A DNA stretch of 64,000 nt from Chryseobacterium indologenes. GTDB lineage: Bacteria; Bacteroidota; Bacteroidia; Flavobacteriales; Weeksellaceae. Under the pieces are notes generated by a model, which made no database searches, had not been told where the DNA came from, and saw only the letters and a list, made by a program, of their open reading frames with translations. This document shows, piece after piece, positions 1 to 8,898 of the stretch (within the stretch, counting starts at the first letter, position 1; each line of letters begins with the position of its first letter). The DNA is taken from assembly GCF_018362995.1 (NCBI RefSeq), contig NZ_CP074372.1, forward strand, positions 3,534,001 through 3,598,000. Direction: 5' to 3'. The position numbers and the translations under genes are program-made.

Positions 1-372
1 TGCATAGTTGAATGAAAGGAACTCTACATTTTCAATAGAAACTTTTGAAAGTTCCTTGTGAAGTTTACCATTTACAAAAACAATCCAATCAAAATTTTCT
101 TCTCCAAGGTGCAGTTCATCAAACTGCTCTTTAGTGATATTGTGGCTCTCTTTCGGGAAGAAGTTGTAGCTTTTTTCCGTGATTTCCTTTAGATTGGTAT
201 ATTTATATTCTTCGTCTTTTTTTGTCGGAAAACCAACGTTTTGAAATCTCTGAAGAGCTGCTTTTCTACTGTCATCCAGAAACCGGTGACGAAGACTCTC
301 CAAAAATTCATTATGGTTCTCTATAATTTGTTCTTTTAATGCCATTACTGGTATATCTGTGGTTTGCACCAT
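1..372 (-). CDS. sufD: Fe-S cluster assembly protein SufD, N-terminal part (cut by window edge)
   Basis: The first ~124 codons read as the N-terminus of SufD, the scaffold partner of SufB and SufC in the SUF complex. I translated it by hand: it begins MVQTTDIPVMALKEQ and carries the family-typical stretch GFPTKKDEEYKYTNL at about residues 47-61. The C-terminal beta-helix lies outside the window. The start is uncertain: ATG at 372 or the internal ATG at 345 (MALKEQ...), which matches usual SufD starts better. It follows sufC on the same strand after a 134-base gap with no ORF, longer than the other gaps in this operon; a lone -7-like box in the gap (472-479) may give it extra transcription. 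Confidence 0.85.
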   Translation of the reverse strand, partial: MVQTTDIPVMALKEQIIENHNEFLESLRHRFLDDSRKAALQRFQNVGFPTKKDEEYKYTNLKEITEKSYNFFPKESHNITKEQFDELHLGEENFDWIVFVNGKLHKELSKVSIENVEFLSFNYA

Positions 373-471
373 TTTTCTTTTTTTATTAACTAAAATATTG
401 TTATTCCGGGAATAGGGAACCCAATTTTTAATATAGAGATTCTTCTTTTTACAGAATGTTATCAATGACCG

Positions 472-479
472 CAAAATTA
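472..479 (-). promoter_or_regulatory. Possible -7 box before sufD
   Basis: TAATTTTG on the minus strand fits the Bacteroidota -7 consensus TAnnTTTG, in the unusually long sufC-sufD gap. I see no TTTG at the right distance upstream, so this is only a candidate. Confidence 0.25.
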
Positions 480-506
480 TAATCTCTGAAATAATATATC
501 TTCTTC

Positions 507-1250
507 TTAGTTAAGAAGCCAGTCGTAACCTTTTTCTTCAAGTTCTAATGCTAAAGATTTATCACCGGTTTTGATGATTTTTCCATCCGCTAAAACGTGA
601 ACGAAGTCAGGTTGAATATAGTTAAGCAATCTCTGATAGTGTGTAATCAAAAGAACTGCATTTCCTTCATTTTTAAAGTGGTTTACTCCATCTGCTACGA
701 TTCTTAAAGCATCGATATCCAATCCGGAATCGGTCTCATCAAGAATAGCCAGTTTAGGATTAAGCATCATCATCTGGAAGATCTCGTTTCTTTTCTTTTC
801 ACCTCCGGAGAATCCCTCGTTTAATGATCTTGAAAGGAAATCTTTCTTGATACCCAGTTTTTCAGATTTTTCACGGATTAATGCAAGCATTTCTTTTGCA
901 GGCATTTCTTCCAATCCATTTGCTTTTCTTGTTTCGTTTAAAGCAGCCTTGATAAAGTTCGTTACAGAAACTCCCGGAATTTCCACTGGATATTGGAAAG
1001 AAAGGAAAATCCCTTTGTGAGCTCTATCTTCAGGAGCGTCTTCACTGATGTCTTCTCCCTGGAAAAGAATTTCTCCACCAGTCACTTCGTAATCTTCTTT
1101 TCCTGCGATTACAGAAGAAAGGGTAGATTTCCCGGCTCCGTTCGGCCCCATGATAGCGTGAACTTCGCCTGGCTTTATTTCAAGATTAATACCTTTTAAT
1201 ATTTCTGCGCCATCTTCAATTCTGGCGTGAAGGTTTTTAATTTCTAACAT
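507..1250 (-). CDS. sufC: Fe-S cluster assembly ATPase SufC
   Basis: Cytosolic ABC-type ATPase of the SufBCD scaffold, which drives Fe-S cluster assembly. At 247 aa it has the family length. Visible motifs: Walker [10 protein letters not shown] (about residues 36-44), ABC signature SGGEKKRNE near residue 149, and Walker [13 protein letters not shown] near residue 168. It has no membrane segments, as expected for a soluble non-transporter ABC ATPase. It lies 18 bases after the GNAT gene in the suf operon; sufD follows. Confidence 0.97.
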   Translation of the reverse strand: MLEIKNLHARIEDGAEILKGINLEIKPGEVHAIMGPNGAGKSTLSSVIAGKEDYEVTGGEILFQGEDISEDAPEDRAHKGIFLSFQYPVEIPGVSVTNFIKAALNETRKANGLEEMPAKEMLALIREKSEKLGIKKDFLSRSLNEGFSGGEKKRNEIFQMMMLNPKLAILDETDSGLDIDALRIVADGVNHFKNEGNAVLLITHYQRLLNYIQPDFVHVLADGKIIKTGDKSLALELEEKGYDWLLN

Positions 1251-1268
1251 TTTATTTGCTTAAACAAA

Positions 1269-1772
1269 TTATTTTTGAATTCTATATACTAAACTTTCAG
1301 GTTGACCAGGAACATCATTAAGAGTCCCGATTTTGATCATACCTGCCTTTTCCAAAACTTTAACAGAAGCTATATTGGTAGGACGAACGATTGCGAATAT
1401 TTCCTCATTGTTCTCCTTAAAGCCAAAATCTATAGCTTTCTTTGTGAATTCTGTGGCATATCCCTTCCCCCATGCCTGGGAAGCAAAACGATAGCCTAAA
1501 TTCAATTTTTCTTTGTCTCCGTAGAGTTTGTAGCTCAGTCCTCCAAAACCTATTATATTTTCAGGGCTTTCCTTTTCAGCAATAGCCCAGCTTCCAAAAT
1601 GATGGCTGTCCCAATGATCAAGCATTTTTGTAAATGTATTCTCTGCTTTTTCAAAGCTCATGGGTCCGCTTGGGTTATGAATATTGGTTTCAGGGTCGTG
1701 ATTAATTTCAAAGAAACGTTCAAAATCTTCTTTTGCCGGTTTTCTTAAAATTAATCTCTCTGTAACTACCAT
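1269..1772 (-). CDS. GNAT family N-acetyltransferase inside the suf operon
   Basis: A 167-aa RimJ/RimL-like GNAT acetyltransferase. It opens with the typical TERLILRKPAKEDFERFF strand-helix, has an acetyl-CoA loop near YRFASQAWGKGYATE (about residues 93-107), and the C-terminal VRPTNIASVKVLEKAGM block. GNAT enzymes move acetyl from acetyl-CoA to an amine; the substrate cannot be read from sequence. It sits between sufB (7 bases upstream) and sufC (18 bases downstream), so it is almost certainly co-transcribed with the SUF genes, though it is not a known SUF component. A role in Fe-S assembly is only inference from position. Confidence 0.9.
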   Translation of the reverse strand: MVVTERLILRKPAKEDFERFFEINHDPETNIHNPSGPMSFEKAENTFTKMLDHWDSHHFGSWAIAEKESPENIIGFGGLSYKLYGDKEKLNLGYRFASQAWGKGYATEFTKKAIDFGFKENNEEIFAIVRPTNIASVKVLEKAGMIKIGTLNDVPGQPESLVYRIQK

Positions 1773-1779
1773 ATTTATT

Positions 1780-3228
1780 TTATCCTACTGATCCTTCTAA
1801 TGAAATCTCAAGTAATTTCTGTGCTTCAATAGCAAATTCCATTGGAAGCTTGTTTAAAACTTCTTTACTGAAACCATTTACGATCAAAGCAATTGCTCTT
1901 TCTGTATCAATACCTCTCTGGTTACAGTAGAAAATCTGATCTTCCCCGATTTTTGAAGTCGTTGCCTCGTGCTCTAACTGTGCAGTAGGATCTTTGATTT
2001 CAATATAAGGGAAAGTGTGTGCACCACATTCATTACCCATCAATAAAGAGTCACATTGTGAGAAGTTTCTTGCTCCTTTTGCTGAAGGCATTACTTTCAC
2101 CTGTCCTCTGTATGAGTTTTGAGATTTTCCTGCAGAAATACCTTTAGAAATGATCGTTGACTTGGTATTTTTTCCAATATGGATCATTTTTGTTCCTGTA
2201 TCTGCATACTGGTGGTTATTCGTTACAGCGATAGAGTAGAACTCTCCGATAGAATTGTCTCCTTTAAGGATACAAGACGGATATTTCCATGTTACTGCCG
2301 AACCTGTTTCCACCTGTGTCCATGAGATTTTTGCATTTCTTTCGCAAAGTCCTCTTTTCGTTACAAAGTTGAATACCCCTCCTTTACCTTCTTCATTACC
2401 TGGATACCAGTTCTGAACGGTAGAATATTTGATCTCAGCTCCGTCTAAAGCGATAAGTTCCACTACCGCTGCGTGAAGCTGGTTTTCATCTCTTGACGGT
2501 GCTGTACAGCCCTCAAGATAAGAAACGTAACTTCCCTCATCAGCTACAAGAAGCGTTCTTTCAAACTGTCCTGTTCCTGCCTGGTTGATACGGAAATAAG
2601 TGGAAAGCTCCATTGGGCATTTTACCCCTTTGGGAATATAACAGAAACTTCCGTCAGAGAATACTGCGGAATTCAATGCTGCATAAAAGTTATCTCCTCT
2701 CGGAACTACTTTTCCAAGATATTTTCTTACTAAATCAGGGTGGTTTTTAATGGCCTCAGAAATTGAACAGAAAATAATTCCTTTCTCTGCCAACGTATCC
2801 TGGAAAGTAGTTTTCACAGAAATTGAGTCCATTACGATATCTACAGCAACTCCTGAAAGTCTTTTCTGCTCTTCGATATTGATTCCTAATTTTGCAAATG
2901 TTTTCAGCAATTCAGGATCTACCTCGTCAAGACTAGCCAGTTCCGGTTTTACTTTAGGAGCAGCATAGTAACGGATTGCTTGAAAATCCGGTTTTTCATA
3001 TTTGATATTCGCCCAGTTAGGCTCTACCATTTTCAACCAGATTTTGAAAGATTCCAAACGCCATTCAGTCATCCATTCCGGCTCTTCTTTTTTAGCAGAG
3101 ATGGCACGGATGATATCCTCATTTAAACCGATCGGGAAATCTTCATAATCAATTTTGGTTTCCCAACCGAATTCATATTTTTTATTTTCTAGATCGACTC
3201 TTAAATCGTCTTCTGTATATTTACTCAT
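1780..3228 (-). CDS. sufB: Fe-S cluster assembly scaffold SufB
   Basis: SufB, the scaffold on which the nascent cluster is built within SufBCD. The 482-aa length is normal. The long beta-helix core is recognisable, including the stretch [39 protein letters not shown] and the C-terminal [20 protein letters not shown]. It starts with ATG at 3228, about 80 bases after the sufA-like gene; the gap holds a low-complexity repeat (3237-3300). Expected to act with SufC and SufD, with sulfur from SufS (encoded at 35976-37196). Confidence 0.97.
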   Translation of the reverse strand: MSKYTEDDLRVDLENKKYEFGWETKIDYEDFPIGLNEDIIRAISAKKEEPEWMTEWRLESFKIWLKMVEPNWANIKYEKPDFQAIRYYAAPKVKPELASLDEVDPELLKTFAKLGINIEEQKRLSGVAVDIVMDSISVKTTFQDTLAEKGIIFCSISEAIKNHPDLVRKYLGKVVPRGDNFYAALNSAVFSDGSFCYIPKGVKCPMELSTYFRINQAGTGQFERTLLVADEGSYVSYLEGCTAPSRDENQLHAAVVELIALDGAEIKYSTVQNWYPGNEEGKGGVFNFVTKRGLCERNAKISWTQVETGSAVTWKYPSCILKGDNSIGEFYSIAVTNNHQYADTGTKMIHIGKNTKSTIISKGISAGKSQNSYRGQVKVMPSAKGARNFSQCDSLLMGNECGAHTFPYIEIKDPTAQLEHEATTSKIGEDQIFYCNQRGIDTERAIALIVNGFSKEVLNKLPMEFAIEAQKLLEISLEGSVG

Positions 3229-3236
3229 TACTTTTT

Positions 3237-3300
3237 TTTAGATTTCAGATTTTAGATTTCAAAATTCAGAATGATTCTGAGATCTGAACTCTAGGATCTA
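3237..3300. repeat. Low-complexity GATTTTAGATTT-type spacer
   Basis: The gap between sufA-like and sufB is built of near-repeats of AGATTTCAGATTTTAGATTT plus the small palindrome CAGAATGATTCTG. Similar AGATTT-rich spacers occur between genes in many flavobacterial genomes (general knowledge). No gene is seen here. Confidence 0.45.
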
Positions 3301-3310
3301 AGGCCTTTTC

Positions 3311-3640
3311 TTAAAGACTAAATGATTCTCCACATCCACATGTTCTGGATGCATTCGGGTTGTTAAATACAAACCCTTTTCCGTTCAATCCTCCTGAATA
3401 CTCAAGAGTTGTTCCTGCCAAATAAAGGATGGATTTTTTATCTATAATAATTTTGATGTTATTATCTTCAAATATCTGATCTGTGTCTGTTTTTTGGTTA
3501 TCAAACTTTAAAACATACTCTAAACCAGAGCATCCGCCGCTTTTCACCCCTACTCTTATATAATCTTCAGCAGGGTTAAAACCATCTTCAGTCATCAACT
3601 GAATGGCTTTCTCCTTTGCATAGTCTGATACTTTTATCAT
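3311..3640 (-). CDS. HesB/IscA-like Fe-S carrier (SufA type)
   Basis: A-type Fe-S carrier of 109 aa, which takes clusters from SufBCD to target apoproteins. The three ligand cysteines are visible: C37 in SGGCSGLEY and C101/C103 in TCGCGESFSL at the C-terminus. It is the first gene of the suf operon, with a well-formed promoter 29 bases upstream (3669-3700). Placing it first with sufB/sufC argues for a SufA role; erpA- or iscA-like naming would also fit the fold. Confidence 0.93.
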   Translation of the reverse strand: MIKVSDYAKEKAIQLMTEDGFNPAEDYIRVGVKSGGCSGLEYVLKFDNQKTDTDQIFEDNNIKIIIDKKSILYLAGTTLEYSGGLNGKGFVFNNPNASRTCGCGESFSL

Positions 3641-3668
3641 TGTATTTATTTAGAATGATTTAATGATG

Positions 3669-3700
3669 CAAAAATACGAACTAATTTCCGCAATCTCAAA
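3669..3700 (-). promoter_or_regulatory. suf operon promoter
   Basis: On the minus strand: TTTG (3697-3700), a 20-base spacer, then TATTTTTG (3669-3676). This matches the Bacteroidota housekeeping promoter (-33 TTTG, -7 TAnnTTTG, spacing about 19-20) and ends 29 bases before the sufA-like ATG. No obvious Fe-S regulator site was recognised. Confidence 0.75.
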
Positions 3701-3853
3701 TCGAAGATATCTATTTTAATGATTCTGATATTAATAGGGGTTTTAAAAGGGATGATTTATGTTAAAGTTTGATAAATTTCTTATCCTGATGTGAAGATTT
3801 TACTTCTGATTTTAACCTTGAAAGGTATTTTCTATCTATAAAGAAAATTGGTA

Positions 3854-4792
3854 ATGGGACAAAAAATAATAATTTTTTTTGTATTGTTTCTCACTGCAGT
3901 GTCTTACGGACAGACCACAAGATATGTTTATGAAACGCTGGTAAACCCGGATTCTATTAATCTGGTTAGCATGAAAAGCGAAAGAACTTTTCTGGATGTA
4001 AAAGGAGATAGATCTTTATTTATCAGTGAAAATAAATTAAAAAGAGATTCTCTTTTTAATTCGTTCAGGTCAGAATTGAAAGAAGCTCATAAAAAAGAAG
4101 AAAAAGATTTTTCAAAATCTGAAGGTGCCCAACATTTTGAACCTACTTTCTTTGAATATTTTATTACGAAGAGTATTCCGGAACAGAAAGTGTATTATTA
4201 TGAAAAAACAGCAGGAAAACAAATTTATTATCAGGAAGACAGACCTATAAAATGGGAAATAACAAATCTTATTGAAAAACAAAACGGATATCCGGCTCAA
4301 AAAGCAGTTGCGGAATTTGGTGGCAGAGTCTGGACAGCTTGGTTTACAAAAGAAATTCCTTTGTCTGACGGACCGTATAAATTCTCAGGATTACCAGGGT
4401 TGATTGTAAAGCTGGAAGATGATAAAGGAGATTATAAATTTGATCTTGCTAAAAAAATTACCATTAAAAATGCTTTTGAAGAACAATTAAATTCCGATGC
4501 TAAACAAAGCACAAGAGTTAATTTTCATGGTGATAAAGCTGCACTGGAACTGGAGTTTGGTAAAAACAGAAAAGCTATAGCCGGAAATACAGGAGGTGGA
4601 AATGTAAATGCCGGAGGAAGACACAGCGGTGGTATGAACGGAGGTGGAATGAGAGGCGGCGGCCACGGAGGTGGTGGAATGCATCGGGGAATGGGTAACG
4701 AAAATCAAAGTTTCCCTGTGCAGCAGAATCCTTCTGCAGAAAACCATTCTTTTGCCGGAAGTATAGATCAGAATCCAATTGAATTAAAATAA
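3854..4792 (+). CDS. GLPGLI family protein, first of tandem pair
   Basis: Secreted or envelope protein of the GLPGLI family, whose function is unknown. ATG at 3854 (MGQKIIIFF...) is preferred to an in-frame TTG at 3848; a Sec signal peptide follows, ending near VSYGQ. The family motif GLPGLIVKLEDDKGDY lies about 60% along the 312 aa, preceded by VWTAWFTKEIPLSDGPYKFS. After the core comes a Gly/His/Met-rich tail (for example GMRGGGHGGGGMHRGMG), then a short C-terminal block ending NPIELK. The same tail order recurs in the next gene, 11 bases downstream, so they form an operon and a recent-looking duplication. The His/Gly tail could bind metal, but that is a guess. Confidence 0.9.
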   Translation: MGQKIIIFFVLFLTAVSYGQTTRYVYETLVNPDSINLVSMKSERTFLDVKGDRSLFISENKLKRDSLFNSFRSELKEAHKKEEKDFSKSEGAQHFEPTFFEYFITKSIPEQKVYYYEKTAGKQIYYQEDRPIKWEITNLIEKQNGYPAQKAVAEFGGRVWTAWFTKEIPLSDGPYKFSGLPGLIVKLEDDKGDYKFDLAKKITIKNAFEEQLNSDAKQSTRVNFHGDKAALELEFGKNRKAIAGNTGGGNVNAGGRHSGGMNGGGMRGGGHGGGGMHRGMGNENQSFPVQQNPSAENHSFAGSIDQNPIELK

Positions 4793-4803
4793 AAAAAATA
4801 TAA

Positions 4804-5667
4804 ATGAAAAAATTAGGTATTATCGCATTGGCACTCTTCATACAGAATGTTTCTGCACAAACTAACAGGTTTGTGTATCAGGTGACTATGAAGCCCGATG
4901 CAGAAAATAAAACAGACATCAAGACAGAAAATGCTTATCTGGATATTTCTCCGGAAAAATCTGTATTTTACTCTGAAAACAGAATCAAAAGAGATTCTAT
5001 CATGCAAAAAGCCTTTCAGGGAGGTGGCGGTAGAGGAAGTATCAACCGAGATCAGATGGAAAGTCTGAGAACGAATATCAACTATTCCGTAGAAAAGGAT
5101 AAGACTAATCAGAAGACATATTTCAAAGACAGAATTGGCCGTGATATCTATTCGTATGAAGAAGACAGACCGCTGAACTGGAAAATAGAATCAGAAACAA
5201 GAAAAATAGGAGAGTATAAAGTTCAGAAGGCTGAAACTGATTTTGGAGGAAGAAAATGGACGGCATGGTTTACAACAGATCTTCCTTATCAGGATGGGCC
5301 TTACAAGTTCGGAGGGCTTCCGGGACTGATCGTAAAAGTAGAAGATGATAAAGGAGATTATTCTTTTGATTTAATGAAAAACTATAAGATTGCCGAATTG
5401 CCTGCTTTGAATCAGTTTGGAAATACATTAAAAGTGAAAAGAGCAGACTATCTGAAACAGCAGCAGAAATTCAAAACAGATCCAATGTCATTCATGACCC
5501 AAGGAGGTGGCGGACAAGGAGGATTCTCGACTACTATGAGAGTAGGAGGAGGAAGAGGCCCGGGAGGCGGTGGAGGAAATCAGAACCCTGCGGACATGAG
5601 GAAAAGAATGGAAGAAAGAGTGAAGGAAGAAGCTAAGAAAAATTCTAATCCAATCGAATTGCAATAA
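4804..5667 (+). CDS. GLPGLI family protein, second of tandem pair
   Basis: 287-aa paralogue of the preceding gene. It has a signal peptide (cleavage near NVSAQ), the conserved block KWTAWFTTDLPYQDGPYKF, and GLPGLIVKVEDDKGDYSF. Its tail is Gly-rich (GGGGQGGF, GGGRGPGGGGG) but lacks the histidines of its neighbour, and it ends NSNPIELQ, nearly identical to the first protein's end. An extra Gly-rich insert (GGGGRGS) lies near residue 75. Transcription should end at the strong hairpin 5671-5702. Function unknown; GLPGLI genes commonly occur as several copies in Flavobacteriia. Confidence 0.9.
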   Translation: MKKLGIIALALFIQNVSAQTNRFVYQVTMKPDAENKTDIKTENAYLDISPEKSVFYSENRIKRDSIMQKAFQGGGGRGSINRDQMESLRTNINYSVEKDKTNQKTYFKDRIGRDIYSYEEDRPLNWKIESETRKIGEYKVQKAETDFGGRKWTAWFTTDLPYQDGPYKFGGLPGLIVKVEDDKGDYSFDLMKNYKIAELPALNQFGNTLKVKRADYLKQQQKFKTDPMSFMTQGGGGQGGFSTTMRVGGGRGPGGGGGNQNPADMRKRMEERVKEEAKKNSNPIELQ

Positions 5668-5670
5668 ATA

Positions 5671-5702
5671 AAAATGCGGCCTTACTTTAAGGCCGCATTT
5701 TT
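5671..5702. terminator. Bidirectional terminator
   Basis: Long perfect hairpin: AAAATGCGGCCTTA, three-base loop, TAAGGCCGCATTTT, with A/T runs on both sides. It lies between the convergent GLPGLI pair and the zinc metallopeptidase gene, so it can serve both. Confidence 0.9.
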
Positions 5703-5732
5703 ATTTTATATAATCTGAATAATTTTGATAAA

Positions 5733-6596
5733 CTATTTTAATAATTGGTTGAAAGTATCCCCCTGTCTGATATCTCCGGTGTTGTACCCTTTCATAAACC
5801 ATTCTTTACGCTGCGCAGATGATCCGTGAGTGAAGCTTTCCTGATTGACGTATCCCTGGCCTCTTCTCTGAATATTATCATCTCCAACGGCTTCTGCAGC
5901 ATCTATGGCAGACTCAATGTCCCCAGGTTCCAGTATATGTTTGCTGTCATTTGTTCTTTTTGCCCAAACTCCGGCATAGAAATCAGCCTGTAATTCTGTA
6001 GCCACGGATACTCTGTTCATCTGTTCTTCAGAATATCTTCCGCTTCTTCTTAATGCATCCACTTTTTGAGTAGTTCCTAAAAGAGTCTGAACATGGTGTC
6101 CTACTTCATGGGCAAGAACATAAGCTACCGTAAATTCCGTTACTTTCGCCCCGAATTTTTGCTGAAGCTCACCGAAAAAACTCATATCCATATATACTTT
6201 CTGATCTGCCGGGCAATAAAAAGGTCCCATGGCAGATTGAGCTGTACCACACGCTGAAGAAGTGGTGTTTTCAAAAAGAACAATACCAGGATCGGTATAA
6301 GTCATTCCATTTTCAGTAAAAATCTGATTCCAGGTCTGGCTATTCCATGCATCCATCATTTTTACCATTTCCCCGATTTGTTTTTCACCGGCTGTAAGCT
6401 CTCTCTGTTCTCCGGAATTTCCGGAAGGCTGCATACTGCCGGAATTCAAAATACCGGATGGATCACCTCCCAAAAAGAATACAATGGCTGCTATAATTAA
6501 AGTTCCAAGTCCTCCGCCTACGATCATACCACCACTTCCTCCTCCGGAACCACGGCGGTCATCAACGTTTCCGCCTCTGTCGTCTGTCCATTTCAT
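5733..6596 (-). CDS. Neutral zinc metallopeptidase, YpfJ-like
   Basis: 287-aa member of the YpfJ/KPN_02809 putative neutral zinc metallopeptidases. A Gly/Arg-rich, Asp-rich N-terminus (DDRGG, GSGGGSGG) precedes one membrane segment (about residues 24-44, MIVGGGLGTLIIAAIVFFLGG). The zinc motif is HEVGH (H163, E164, H167), with a downstream ELQADFYAGVWA that likely supplies further ligands. The catalytic domain probably faces the periplasm. Physiological substrates are not known. Monocistronic: the hairpin 5671-5702 follows it, and LTA-synthase-like gene lies 66 bases upstream. Confidence 0.92.
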   Translation of the reverse strand: MKWTDDRGGNVDDRRGSGGGSGGMIVGGGLGTLIIAAIVFFLGGDPSGILNSGSMQPSGNSGEQRELTAGEKQIGEMVKMMDAWNSQTWNQIFTENGMTYTDPGIVLFENTTSSACGTAQSAMGPFYCPADQKVYMDMSFFGELQQKFGAKVTEFTVAYVLAHEVGHHVQTLLGTTQKVDALRRSGRYSEEQMNRVSVATELQADFYAGVWAKRTNDSKHILEPGDIESAIDAAEAVGDDNIQRRGQGYVNQESFTHGSSAQRKEWFMKGYNTGDIRQGDTFNQLLK

Positions 6597-6662
6597 AGTA
6601 ATAAATTTATTCGTTAATTTAAATATTTTACGCCAAATTATATGCTAAAAATATTTAGATAT

Positions 6663-8741
6663 TTATCTGTTAAGTTGTTTCGTTTTTAGCCAGTAAGATG
6701 TAGACTGATACGCTGATACAGCATCATCTACCAGTTTCTGGTCTGGATTTTTTAATAATTTTTCGTCATAATACAGTTTAAAGGCTGGAGCCAGATCGCT
6801 TTTTTCCAGTTCCAAAGAATATTGTTTTACCTTTTTTACCGGGGAAATAATGGTCAGATGTCCGTCTTTTATAAAACCAAGATCCTGATAGGTTGCAACA
6901 TAAGCTTTAGGCTGGAATTCCGGTTTGAATACATCCTGACCTAAGAATTTAGATTGGTAGCTGAAGTTCAATAGTCCTAAAACGGTTGGCATTAAGTCTA
7001 TCTGAGACATCAGAGCATCAAATTTCTGAGGCTGAATAAATCCTTCTGAAAATACAATTGCAGGAATTCTGTATTTATCCATAGGAAGTTCTGTTTTTCC
7101 GGCACTTGATGCACAGTGATCTGCAATGATCACAAAAACAGTGTTTTTATACCAGTCTTGTTTCTTAGCCATCTCAAAGAACAGTTTAAGCGAATAATCA
7201 GTGTATTTTACACCACCTTCACGTGATTTTGCCGTTCCCGGAATATCAATTCTTCCGTCAGGGTAAGTAAATGGTCTGTGATTGGAAACTGTCATCCAAT
7301 GATTGAAGAATGGTTTTCCTGACTTAGCTTCAGCACTCATCACCTGAATTGCTTTTGTAGCCATATCTTCATCAGCAACACCCCAAACATTGGCAAAAGT
7401 GATTTCTTCCGGTTTAAAGTTGTTTCTGTCTACGATATCATAGCCGTTTCCTTGGAAGAAATCCTGCATATTATCAAAATAGCTGTATCCTCCGTATAAA
7501 AATTTGACATCATACCCTTTGGATTTGAATACATTTCCGGTTGTGAATTTGTTTTTATTGTCATCTCTTTTGATGATACTTTCTCCTGCAGTGGGGGGAA
7601 TACACAATGTTAAAGCTTCCAGCCCGCGTACTGTTCTGTTTCCTGTAGCATAAAGGTTGGTAAACATCAGCGACTTGTCTGCAAGGCTGTCAAGGAAAGG
7701 TGTGATTTTTTGTGTATTTCCATAATGTTCCATGAAATCGGCAGAAAGGCTTTCGATAGAGATCAATACTACATTTTTCTTCATTTCAGGCTGCTCAGCA
7801 ACAATATTTCTTGATAATGTCTGCTGTGGGTACTGGCTTAGAAAATTCTTTTCAGCCTGCTGTTGATTGATCTGGGAGTAAAACTGGAAGTAATCCAGCT
7901 CATTATGCGTAAAAGCCCAATAGAACTTTGGCAGTCCGTTGGCTTCAATTTCATCTGCAAATACATTATCTGACCTGATTTGCATTAAAGAAGGAATTGC
8001 GAGTACGCTAAGCGCACAAAGTACCATGAAACTTCCCAGAAGAACCATTTTTTGTTTAAAATCCGGAAGTTCCAGCAGCTCATCTTTTGTTTTCTTATAA
8101 ATGAACCATGTGATGGTAAGCGTAACGATCATGATCCCTGAAAATAAAGGAATGACAGGATAACTTTCCATGATATTTCCAATCACTTCATTGGTGTAAA
8201 TCAGATAATCTACTGCAATAAAGTTATAGCGAACTCCGAATTCATTGTAAAAGAAGTATTCACTTACGCCATTGAAGATAATTAGAAGAACATATAATAA
8301 TAATGTGATGAAATATAAGATGTTACGAATCTTTACTCTTTGTTTAGGAAGGAAGAGCATCAATCCAAAGAAAAGTGTTTTTATTCCTACAAAAACAAGC
8401 GCTATTTCCATTATAGAACCTCCGTATTGCTTGAAAATGTTGTTAGGAACAAGCCATATATAAAGGAAGAACAGGACCAGCACTCCTAAAATAATATATC
8501 CGTAAGGTTTTTTATATTTTGAATTGGAAAGGAAGAGAAAATAAAGCGCGAGAATAGTACTGGCAAGAATGAATACAAAAATATCATTCACCAGACCTAT
8601 CAACAGAACTTTTACGACTTCGAAAAATCCAAAACTAGCGGTAGTGATAGGATGAAAAAAGAATACTGTCCTTATTATCAATGAAATAATAAGATAGAAA
8701 ATTCCTAAATATAGGAACGGTTTTATTTTTTTTAAAAACAT
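6663..8741 (-). CDS. LTA synthase-like sulfatase family membrane enzyme
   Basis: Membrane enzyme of the alkaline phosphatase/sulfatase superfamily, LTA synthase type, about 692 aa. Five hydrophobic segments occupy the first ~250 residues. The extracytoplasmic domain starts near KKNVVLISIESLSADF (metal-binding Glu), with the probable catalytic threonine in GNRTVRGLEAL and a distal metal site in FVIIADHCASS. Gram-negative relatives transfer phosphoglycerol or phosphoethanolamine to glycans or lipids; the true donor is unknown here. A GTG at 8768 could extend the frame by 9 codons, but a -7 box TATCTTTG overlaps it (8768-8775), so the ATG at 8741 (MFLKKIKPF) is chosen. Confidence 0.88.
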   Translation of the reverse strand: MFLKKIKPFLYLGIFYLIISLIIRTVFFFHPITTASFGFFEVVKVLLIGLVNDIFVFILASTILALYFLFLSNSKYKKPYGYIILGVLVLFFLYIWLVPNNIFKQYGGSIMEIALVFVGIKTLFFGLMLFLPKQRVKIRNILYFITLLLYVLLIIFNGVSEYFFYNEFGVRYNFIAVDYLIYTNEVIGNIMESYPVIPLFSGIMIVTLTITWFIYKKTKDELLELPDFKQKMVLLGSFMVLCALSVLAIPSLMQIRSDNVFADEIEANGLPKFYWAFTHNELDYFQFYSQINQQQAEKNFLSQYPQQTLSRNIVAEQPEMKKNVVLISIESLSADFMEHYGNTQKITPFLDSLADKSLMFTNLYATGNRTVRGLEALTLCIPPTAGESIIKRDDNKNKFTTGNVFKSKGYDVKFLYGGYSYFDNMQDFFQGNGYDIVDRNNFKPEEITFANVWGVADEDMATKAIQVMSAEAKSGKPFFNHWMTVSNHRPFTYPDGRIDIPGTAKSREGGVKYTDYSLKLFFEMAKKQDWYKNTVFVIIADHCASSAGKTELPMDKYRIPAIVFSEGFIQPQKFDALMSQIDLMPTVLGLLNFSYQSKFLGQDVFKPEFQPKAYVATYQDLGFIKDGHLTIISPVKKVKQYSLELEKSDLAPAFKLYYDEKLLKNPDQKLVDDAVSAYQSTSYWLKTKQLNR

Positions 8742-8767
8742 GTATTGACTGTTTTTATTGGTTTTCA

Positions 8768-8775
8768 CAAAGATA
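8768..8775 (-). promoter_or_regulatory. -7 box for the LTA synthase-like gene
   Basis: TATCTTTG on the minus strand, 26 bases upstream of the chosen ATG at 8741. No clear TTTG lies at the expected distance. It argues against the upstream GTG start. Confidence 0.45.
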
Positions 8776-8852
8776 GTTTTTGTACAGAACTTTTGATGAA
8801 AAAAACAAAAACATCTTTTTATTAATAGGATTTTTTATACTTCAATAAAAAA

Positions 8853-8872
8853 GGACTATTAAAAAATAGTCC
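8853..8872 (-). terminator. Terminator after ribH
   Basis: Hairpin GGACTATT/AATAGTCC with a four-base loop; on the minus strand it is followed by TTTTTTATT. It lies 26 bases after the ribH stop codon. Confidence 0.8.
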
Positions 8873-8898
8873 CAATATACTGTTAAGGTGATCTGCGG

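Noticed and set aside
3237..3300. CRISPR-like or tandem repeat array
   Set aside because: The units are short, imperfect and only about 64 bases in all, with no spacer-repeat order.
4487..4841. Minus-strand ORFs over the Gly-rich GLPGLI tail
   Set aside because: They are mirror artefacts of Gly codons in the plus-strand gene, with no start context or family pattern.
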